64,000 bases of DNA from Neoconidiobolus thromboides FSU 785 (lineage: Eukaryota; Entomophthoromycota; Entomophthoromycetes; Entomophthorales; Neoconidiobolaceae): the NCBI GenBank assembly GCA_025603075.1, contig MU626284.1, positions 62,001 to 126,000 on the forward strand. The letters run 5' to 3'. The first letter of the stretch is position 1; each line of letters starts with the position of its first letter. This document shows, one piece after another, positions 56,599 to 64,000 of this stretch. The notes beneath the pieces are model-generated. The model was given only the letters and a program-made list of their open reading frames with translations, ran no database searches and was not told the DNA's origin. The position numbers and the translations under genes were made by a program.

Positions 56599-56865
56599 AA
56601 TGAACAACTAAATAAAGTCAAAGTTGAATTAATCGCAACCAATTCACCTTTTATATTGAACTAATGAGCGAATTTAAATAAGAAGTGTTCCAAAGATAGC
56701 TTTTTAATGGGGCCGTTTGAAGTTTTTTAAGTTACAAAATTAGTAAGATTTAAATTTATAACCAACTAGTTTGATATCATTTTTAATAATTTGATTAAAA
56801 AAGTTCAAATTTCATATTATTTGTTAACTTTTTTATTTTATCTTCTTTCAACTTGAATTAAGTGG

Positions 56866-58560
56866 ATGGATAATAACTCTACAAACTTAGAACAGTATAA
56901 ACTGGATCAAATCAATCAAGTGGAATTAACTCCTTCAATTATAGATGAATTAAGATTTAATGAAGAACAAGAGATTAACCGTGAGATTGATTCCATAATA
57001 CAACAGAAACCAAATAGTTTTCCAAAAGCTGTACCTTTTGTAACAATTAATGAATTTGGTGAACGCTTTTGTTATAATGGTATTAAGCCATTAGTATTTT
57101 TATTTTTAGCAAGAGTAGCTGGTTTAAAAAAAGAGAGTGCCAAAACTCAATTTCATGTTTGGGTTAGTTTGACCAATTTATTCCCACTAATTGGAGCTGC
57201 ATTATCGGATAGCTACTTTGGGAAATATAATACAATTGTTGTTATGTCCATTATTTATCTTGTTGGTACATCGCTTTTATCCGTATTTTCTATTAATGAT
57301 TTACTTTGGGATTATACTCAAAGCGAAGACAATTTTCCTTTGTGGACTATTTTATTTTCCCTTTATTTAATTGGTATAGGAACAGGGGGTATTAAGCCAT
57401 GTATTGCTTCTCATGGCGGTGATCAATTTCCACCATCTCATTATCATTTATTATCACGTTTCTTTTTATTCTTTTTTTGGGCAGCCAATATCGGTTCCAT
57501 GTTTGCAGGTATATTATCACCAATTATAAAAGATAATATCACATGTTTTGGTACTAAATGTTATTTTGCCTCCTTTGGATTATGTGCCATTGTATTAGCT
57601 ATCTCACTTACCTTTTTTATATTTGGATCCCCATTTTATCGTGTGATACCACCACCTAAAGAATTTTTACCCTGGAAAGCCATTAAAACAGCCATATCCG
57701 CTAGAAAGTTATGGAGTAAAGCACCAGCTAATGAAAAAGAATTATACGGTCATTGGCTTAATTTTGCAGATGATTTAGTTGGTGCCCATTTTACTGAAGA
57801 AATTCGATTATTGGGTAAAGTAATTGTTATGTTTGTCCCATTTATATTTTTCTTTATTCTATTTGATCAATATAATAGTGAATGGCAGCATCAAATTGAA
57901 TTTATGGATCGTCGTATTGGGACCAACCTTACCTTTTCAACTGAACTTAGCAATTATTTTAATACAATATTAATTATGTTTTTAATCCCACTTTTTAATT
58001 ACATAATATACCCTTACCTTAGAAAAAAGAATATAAGTTTTAAATTATTAGATCGTATGGGCTTAGGTTATTTACTTGTTTTGATCGCTTTTATTATTAG
58101 TAATATATTACAATATCAAGTTGATTATTATTATAACAATGTATCGCACTCAATTGTACCTGTAGCAGATTTAGAAGTGACTTCATGTGATGGTTGTTTA
58201 ACTTGGGTATGGCAAATACCACAATGGATTATCTTATCCCTTGGAGAAGCTTTAGTAATGCCAACTGCATTTGAGTTTGCTTATTCTCAAGTAGGTACAC
58301 AAATGAAAGCTAGTTCCTCTTCATTATGGTTATTATCAAGTGCTTTAGGAAATATCATCGTCTCAATATTAGAAGCTATATTACAACAAGTAGATTTATA
58401 TATACGATTATGGTTATATGTTGGATTATCAGCATTTGGATTTATAGTGTTTTTGTTATTGAAACGATACTATTACGTTTATAAAGAAGATGAAATGGAA
58501 ATATATGATGATGGTGAAGAAACATTTTCACCAAGTAATAATGATTTATCACAATCATGA
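56866..58560 (+). CDS. PTR2: Proton-dependent oligopeptide transporter (POT/PTR2, SLC15-like), 564 aa
   Basis: An intronless frame. A ~60-residue polar N-terminus leads into the first helix with the family signature NEFGERFCYNGIKPLVFLF (the ExxER motif that couples protons). The second signature follows as LIGIGTGGIKPCIASHGGDQF, with FFWAANIGSMFAGILSPII next. The C-terminal half has PLFNYIIYPYLRKKN, RMGLGYLLVLIAFIISN, WQIPQWIILSLGEALVMPTAFEFAYSQ and SLWLLSSALGNIIVSI. Twelve membrane helices are expected, in the plasma membrane, importing di- and tripeptides with protons. The fairly short loop between helices 9 and 10 (about 30 residues with two Cys) lacks the large extracellular domain of animal PepT1. 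Length fits fungal PTR2 (about 600 aa). Confidence 0.94.
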   Translation: MDNNSTNLEQYKLDQINQVELTPSIIDELRFNEEQEINREIDSIIQQKPNSFPKAVPFVTINEFGERFCYNGIKPLVFLFLARVAGLKKESAKTQFHVWVSLTNLFPLIGAALSDSYFGKYNTIVVMSIIYLVGTSLLSVFSINDLLWDYTQSEDNFPLWTILFSLYLIGIGTGGIKPCIASHGGDQFPPSHYHLLSRFFLFFFWAANIGSMFAGILSPIIKDNITCFGTKCYFASFGLCAIVLAISLTFFIFGSPFYRVIPPPKEFLPWKAIKTAISARKLWSKAPANEKELYGHWLNFADDLVGAHFTEEIRLLGKVIVMFVPFIFFFILFDQYNSEWQHQIEFMDRRIGTNLTFSTELSNYFNTILIMFLIPLFNYIIYPYLRKKNISFKLLDRMGLGYLLVLIAFIISNILQYQVDYYYNNVSHSIVPVADLEVTSCDGCLTWVWQIPQWIILSLGEALVMPTAFEFAYSQVGTQMKASSSSLWLLSSALGNIIVSILEAILQQVDLYIRLWLYVGLSAFGFIVFLLLKRYYYVYKEDEMEIYDDGEETFSPSNNDLSQS

Positions 58561-60061
58561 CATTGAAAAATGGATTTTGAGTATTATTTATTATTTATGA
58601 TCTATTGAAAAAATGAAATTGAATTAAGATTATATTGAATTTCATTGTTATTAAAAATTAAGTTAATAGTTTGACTTAAAGATTGAAATAGGAATGATTA
58701 ATACATATAATCATTGATCGAAGTTTTTCTTTTAAAATGTAGTTTTTTTGTTTAATAAAAATTTTTGTCTTTTTTTATAGAGTTATTGTCTTCTATTAAG
58801 TTTGCTTATCAATTTTAATGTGAAATGGGATCTAATTAAACTAAAATAAGTTTTCTTAAATAATTTTTTGAAGAAAAGAAAAGCTGGTAAGTGGCTTCTT
58901 AAGAAACTTAATAGGATAATGATAATAGTCAAGATCTTAAGAAATCAATACTAGCTTTCATGTTAGAGCTAAGGCAAAGTTTAATAACTATCTACTTCAT
59001 CAATCTAAGTTATTTTTGAAACTTAACTAAAACTAACTAGATTTATAAGACTATAATACAATGTCAATAAAAATTGGCCTAAAATTGAAGGCCTAACTTT
59101 AGATGTCAGTTTAACCTCAGCTAAAAAATTATTAAACAAAATTTGAATTTAAGCCTATTTGAATCCAACTTTTAAATAATATGGGAATGTGCTATTTTAT
59201 TTAAAATTTTGCTACAATTTTTTCACTCACATAGCGCTTAAAAAATATCACTATATTTGTAACAAATTTAAAATTTATTACTTTTAGTACAATAAAAGTT
59301 AAAGGATTTTCTCATAACTGTTGCGGCTCTTTTAGGACCTATCAAAAGCTTTTTTGAAAGAAAAAGATATTAAAAGTTGCTCAAATATATCAATCAGGTT
59401 TTTAAAACCAATTGTGAAATTAAATTAGTTCTAAAAATTACTTGTAAAGAGATCATAAAAGAGATGGAACAATTATATTGGAGGAATTTTTTAATATTTG
59501 AAACTAATTTTATTTTTTAAGCTTATTTCTACTTTTGAAATTCAATAATTGATAATCCCAACAATTTCAAGTTCAAACTTTAATGCAGCTAAAAAAGGGT
59601 AATAATAGCCCATTATAAAGTAGTATGAATATTCAAAATGATAATATCAGCTACTCATACTAATAGCTTTCACTTTATCTTTGGTCTTTCAAACCAACTA
59701 CTTTATTTTATTATTATTTGAAAAAGATCCAAAATAGCAAATACCTAGTGTTGTCTAATAGCTTAAAAATGAAATTCATTTTAATTGGTAAAAATTCCAT
59801 TGAAGAACCAATGATTGAACTTAAATTTTGAATTTAAATACTTAAAAAGAAATACTCCGAAACTCATGAAACGTTGTTCAGTTTTATCAATTAAGTAAAT
59901 GAGGATTAAGACTAATATTTTTTAAAGTTTGAAATCTAATATAAAACGTTATAAATTTACTAGTTAAAACGTATTAATAAAATTCTATTTATTTTTGAAT
60001 TTTTCTTTTATTTATATTTTTATATCTTTTTATCAAAAACAACCTATCATATAATTTAACC
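58561..60061. other. 1.5-kb spacer with a degraded MITE copy
   Basis: Contains only the degenerate foldback copy 17 near 59179. Nothing else recognised. Confidence 0.5.
59179..59255 (-). mobile_element. Foldback MITE-like element, degenerate copy 17
   Basis: Reverse orientation, ATATGGGAATGTGCTATTTT ... TCACTCACATAGCGCTTAAA, then truncated. The right tip is lost. Confidence 0.55.
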
Positions 60062-61603
60062 ATGATCCGTACTAATGTAAATTATTCTACTAATTTAACA
60101 TCCAAATATTAACTTATTTCATTTAATTAGCGCGGACGTAGCAACACGATGAGTAAGAGTATACGTGCTGTTTTTGATTTAGAAGATTCTCAATTGAGTC
60201 TCAATTCCTCAAAAGAAAAAATAGTGACTTATTCTGAAATTAAAAAGCATTATTTTCAACAAAGTATCTCTTCAGAAATTGGAAATCCACCAGATATGTT
60301 AAGTGAAAACTCTTCATCCAGTGAAAGGGAATCTGATTTATCCACACCAAATGAATCTAACGATATTAAATTAAATAATGGAGGGAAAGATCCAGCATAT
60401 CAAAATGAACTTGAAAAGGCGATCCTAGAATCAGAAGGTTATTTAGTGTTATCAAGAGAAGACATTTATAAAATAAAAACTGAATTGCTCAATTTAACTT
60501 CCCGCTCTCAATCTTTAACCGAACGTTATGAATTAGAAACCAAAGTACGAGATGCAGCTTTATCCTTACGTCAACTTCATTCCAGTAATAAAAAAATGAT
60601 GGACCAAGCAGAAGAACAATTAGAAAAAGCTAATGATAAATTAAATCAATTAATTTCGGAAATTTGGCAAGTTAAAAATCAAATTTGGTCATATCAAAAA
60701 AGATTGAGTCAACATCATGCAGCCATTCTCGTCCTCGAAGTCAAACGTAAGAATAAAGAAGACAATAGAAGTAATATGGCAGTTATATCAGAATCCTTTA
60801 GTAGAAAGAAAGAGAGAAGGGAAGATAATGGGTTAGAAAGAGCACTCTCTTTATTAGATAAGAAAGAAAAGTTAATATTAGAATTACAAAAGGAAAGAGA
60901 AGGATTCGATTATGAGAGTTTAAAAGAAGAAAATTTCAAATTAAAATTGGAAGTGGGAAGTAAGAAAGAAATTGAAAAACAATTAGCTATTGAAAGAGTA
61001 GAAAAGGAAGAAATGAGAAACAAATTAAAATTAACAGAAAAAGAAAATGAATTATTAATAAAATCGAAAGGAGAAGGAGAATTAATACAAAAATTAAAAG
61101 AATGTCAACAAGAAGTAGAAAAACATTATTCAAGAAATTTAAAAATAAACGAACAGTTAGCTGCTTTATATCATCAATTACCTAACTTTGAAGATGAAAA
61201 AGAAGAGAATCAACGATATAATTTTCAAAATTTTCTTCAAACAGTACAAAATTTAGTATTAGAAAATCAAGATTTAATTGATAAAATGTTAATATTACAA
61301 GATAGAAATAGTTTATTAGAAACTAAAATTCAAAATTATGATAATGAAATGAAAAATAAATTAAGTATTAACGAAGTGGAAGAATTATTATATGATATTG
61401 ATAATGAATTAAATACAATTAAAATGGAAAATGAAAATTTAAAAAATCAAATGGAATTAGAAAAAAAAAATCAATTAAAGATGAAAGATGAATGGACAAA
61501 TGATAAACATATATTAAATAATCAATTAATTGAATTACAAAAAGAATTAGAAACAAAAGATTTATTATGTGTGAAATATCAACAAATATTAAATAATTTA
61601 TAA
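60062..61603 (+). CDS. Uds1-domain coiled-coil protein (septation-associated family), 495 aa, 2 exons
   Basis: The main exon is 60131-61603. I add a 15-nt first exon (60062-60076, MIRTN) because a 54-nt intron (GTAAAT ... TTAATTAG) joins it in phase to the G+C-rich codons RGRSNT just before the internal ATG at 60149. If that splice is wrong, translation starts at 60149 (484 aa). Residues ~100-170 match the Uds1 (up-regulated during septation) domain: GYLVLSREDIYKIKTELLNL, LTERYELETKVRDAALSLRQL. The rest is long heptad-repeat coiled coil, with a hinge near LPNFEDEKEE. Fungal Uds1 proteins are cytoskeleton- or septum-associated scaffolds, with poorly defined roles. It converges with the partial vWA paralogue. 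Confidence 0.8.
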
Positions 61604-61858
61604 TATTGAAAAAGGAATTTTACAAATATTATTATTTTGCATTTTAAGCTCAAATTTATTTCGATAATGAAACTTCACTTCTTACTTATATAATATTATA
61701 TCTTTATTCTTTATTTATTTATTTTCTATTTAATAATAATAAAAATCCAAATTTGTATTAAATTATTAATTAATTAATTATTATATTTATAAAACAGCTA
61801 AATAAAATAAAAAATAAAAAATAAAAATAAAATAAAAAATAAAAAATAAAAATAAAAT

Positions 61859-61890
<32 letters not shown>

Positions 61891-61938
61891 TAAAATAAAA
61901 AATAAACTTCATTTTATTATTATTAAAAGAAAATTAAT
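61604..61938. other. Convergent spacer with an A-rich tandem tract
   Basis: 335 bp between convergent stops. Dominated by the AAAATAAAAAATAAA-type repeat at 61797-61907. Confidence 0.7.
61797..61907. repeat. A-rich simple tandem repeat
   Basis: About 110 bp built of AAAAT, AAAAAT and AAAT units in a higher-order pattern of about 30 bp (AATAAAAAATAAAAAATAAA). No strand bias other than all-A on plus, so it may act as a shared 3' end. Confidence 0.85.
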
Positions 61939-62577
61939 TTAATTAAATAATCGATTCATTAATTCTTTTTTAAATTCAAATAATTTTTTAACTTCTAATA
62001 CATTCACTTCAATCTTTAATTTTTTGTCTAAATAAATCAAGGGATAACAGAATCTTTTAATATTTTTGTTAGAAGGATACCATATTTTCCCACCTCTTCC
62101 ATTAACCCAAGATTGATTTAAATATTCTCCAAAAATTAATAACTTTAATTTATTAATTCTTAATTGAATTTCATATTGATATTGAATATCTAATTGCATT
62201 TGTTGAATTATATAATTAAATGATTTAACAGATCGATATTTTATAAAATATTTTAAGATGTCAAATGCTTGTGATAAATCATTAGTAATTGAAAATTGAG
62301 TTGCTAATAAATATGATTTTTGATCTTGAATTTTATTAAGATGTTGTTTTAATTTATTATTTAATTTTTGATTAATATATGTTTCTACTATATTTGTTAT
62401 ATATTGTATACTTTTATTATTTGATTTATCTTTAGATATAATAGTTGTTAAAAGTGTATGATTATTTTGTAACATGAGTTTATCTTGATAATTTTGATTT
62501 CTTAATTTATAACATTGATAAAATATTACAAATTGTTCAAGTTTTGTATATTGATTAAACCAAGTAGTCATTGTTAA

Positions 62578-62621
<44 letters not shown>

Positions 62622-64000
62622 ATGATAATACAAATTGAATTAATTGATTAATATCACTAAAATAATCTTCATATTGTTGTTGACAATCTTTAATAAAATT
62701 AATCATTGGTGTTGTAAGTTGAAAATTATTGATATTAAACTTATATATTGGGAAATTATTAATATTATACTCTTGTTGTTTATTAATATTAATATTAATA
62801 TTATTAATGTTTTCCCAATTTATTACACCTTTATCATTAAATAATTCTACTTGATTTTTTAATTCATACTTTTCCTTCCATTTATTAAACATATCCTCAA
62901 TAATTAATGGATTAATATTAAAAATGCCCAAAGTATCACTAAAATATTTTAAATTAAATTGATTTTGATTTAAACTATAACGAATATTTTCTTCAATTAT
63001 AAAATCATAAATTTTATTAATAATAAATTTTAATTCTTTTTGAGTAATAATTGAATTGTATTTACTGAATAATAATTGTATTAAAAATATTAAATAATTA
63101 AATATATTTTTATCAATAATATTTAAAGGCTCATTAATACATAAATCAATTTGATGTTTTAATTGATTTTGAATGTCTTGTTGATAATAATTTATAAAAA
63201 TAAATTGACATGTATTAAATACTATTTTATACATTAACTGATTTTCTTTATTGCTATTATTAATCATTTTACTAATATAATTTGATAATATTAAAAATGG
63301 TATTGTTTTTAATTCCAACTCAATGTCTTTATTATTATTATTATTGTTAAAATATTGATTAATTTGTTGATATTTATTAATGTACTCTTTTTGTTTTATT
63401 TGATTATTAAAGTAAATTGGTAGTATTAAGTTAATTTGATACTTTGATTGATCTTTAACAATAAGTTTGGATTTGTTTTTATTATTTTCTAATATATTAA
63501 TAGTTTCATTAATAGGTATTAAATATGGACTAATATAATTAATAATAAATTTATTATTATTATTATATTTATTTTTAGTAACTCTTAAACTAATACCAAT
63601 TAAATCATCACTATTATTATTATCTTTTATATTTGATATATCAATAATATTATTTAATACAATTACATTATTTTTATATTGATTATTTTTATACTTTTCA
63701 TTAACTAACTCATTTTGTTTTTGTAACTTAAACATTGTATTATTATCCATTGATGTTATCATTTCTTGATTTATATTGTATTCTTGGATTTCTTTTATTG
63801 ATTTATTTATAATCTTATTTATTGAATTATACCATTCTATTAATTCCTTATTCCTTAATTTGTCTTCATTTACTAAATTCATTAACATCTTTTTGATATT
63901 ATTATTTGACTGTTTAATTTCCCATAATTTATCTCTTATAAAATTAAGATTCAATTTATTAAGATTACCAGCTTTAAAATAAGTTTTTGCTAATTGTTTA
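61939..64000 (-). CDS. Partial vWA-like family protein (paralogue of the 46735 gene), 5' end beyond the window
   Basis: An open frame of about 687 codons running off the right edge with no start; the ends differ from the complete paralogue mainly by the missing N-terminal vWA-like part. Landmarks align in order with the 1060-residue protein: DDLIGISLRVTKNK, INLILPIYFNN, LKTIPFLILSNYISKM, ILKYFIKYRSVKSFNYI and IWYPSNKNIKRFCYP. Unlike its relative it is saturated with asparagine, including runs of Asn from ATT/AAT repeats (about 14 at 62578-62621), and its codons are far more A+T-rich. A real gene by homology and an intact frame; function unknown. Confidence 0.8.
62578..62621. repeat. (ATT)n trinucleotide repeat encoding poly-Asn
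   Basis: About 14 uninterrupted ATT units on plus (AAT on the coding strand), inside the partial vWA-like gene, giving an asparagine run between a helix and LTMTTWFNQYTKLEQF. Confidence 0.9.

Noticed and set aside
61797-61907. Possible telomere-like or origin repeat
   Set aside because: Pure A/T simple repeat between convergent genes; no telomeric unit and no further evidence of an origin.
1-64000. CRISPR array, operons or bacterial-type promoters
   Set aside because: The genes carry spliceosomal introns and fungal wall genes, so the DNA is eukaryotic; no regularly spaced identical repeats were found.

Overview
The window is a very A+T-rich piece of a eukaryotic nuclear genome, almost certainly a fungus. 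Markers are a chitin synthase, a KRE6/SKN1-type glucan-synthesis protein, a Zn2Cys6 transcription factor and a Uds1 (septation) domain protein. About 48 short introns can be placed by protein homology and reading phase. Most are 43-65 nt, begin GTAAGT/GTAATT and end TAG, often with a CTAAC/CTAAT-like branch site. The standard genetic code fits every gene. Large gene-poor spacers, a fungal Hv1-like proton channel and expanded vWA-like proteins suggest an early-diverging lineage (a Conidiobolus-like zygomycete is my guess); that placement is inference.

Layout. 0.6-1.1 kb: small unknown gene (-). 4.8-7.9 kb: KRE6-like (+) converging with DRG2/RBG2 GTPase (-). 9.0-9.5 kb: basic coiled-coil protein (-). 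10.8-14.5 kb: NCA2 (+) converging with a Zn2Cys6 factor (-) that has a reading-phase problem. 14.5-19 kb: repeat-filled spacer. 19.0-21.6 kb: chitin synthase. 22.9-24.5 kb: SLC17-like MFS carrier (+) converging with GTP cyclohydrolase I (-). 27.0-32.5 kb: twinfilin, NADP-isocitrate dehydrogenase (15 exons, one only 10 nt) and a CCDC124-like ribosome factor, all on -. 33.2-34.6 kb: Cys-cluster membrane protein and a tiny secreted Cys peptide. 34.6-39 kb: decayed gene, nested repeats and transposon remnants. 39.0-40.3 kb: RCC1. 42.9-44.3 kb: Ran1/VHS1-like kinase. 45.3-46.0 kb: Hv1-like proton channel. 46.7-49.9 kb: 1060-residue vWA-like protein. 50.3-51.0 kb: secreted Lys-rich protein. 53.6-54.4 kb: two-repeat Myb factor. 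56.3-56.6 kb: possible small three-exon gene. 56.9-58.6 kb: POT peptide transporter. 60.1-61.6 kb: Uds1 coiled-coil protein. 61.9-64.0 kb: a paralogue of the 1060-residue protein, cut by the window edge.

The most striking non-gene signal is a ~100-bp foldback element with G/C-rich tips (GGGGATGT...ACATCCCC) present in about 17 copies, all outside recognised genes, with a conserved central hairpin whose stem changes in a compensatory way. I do not recognise it; it behaves like a MITE family. A second, lower-copy repeat system (LTR-like arms plus 165-bp tandem and inverted units) sits at 16.9-17.2 and 36.4-37.3 kb. The genes are mostly unrelated housekeeping, cell-wall, transport and signalling genes; no operon-like or cluster logic is evident apart from the two dispersed vWA-like paralogues.
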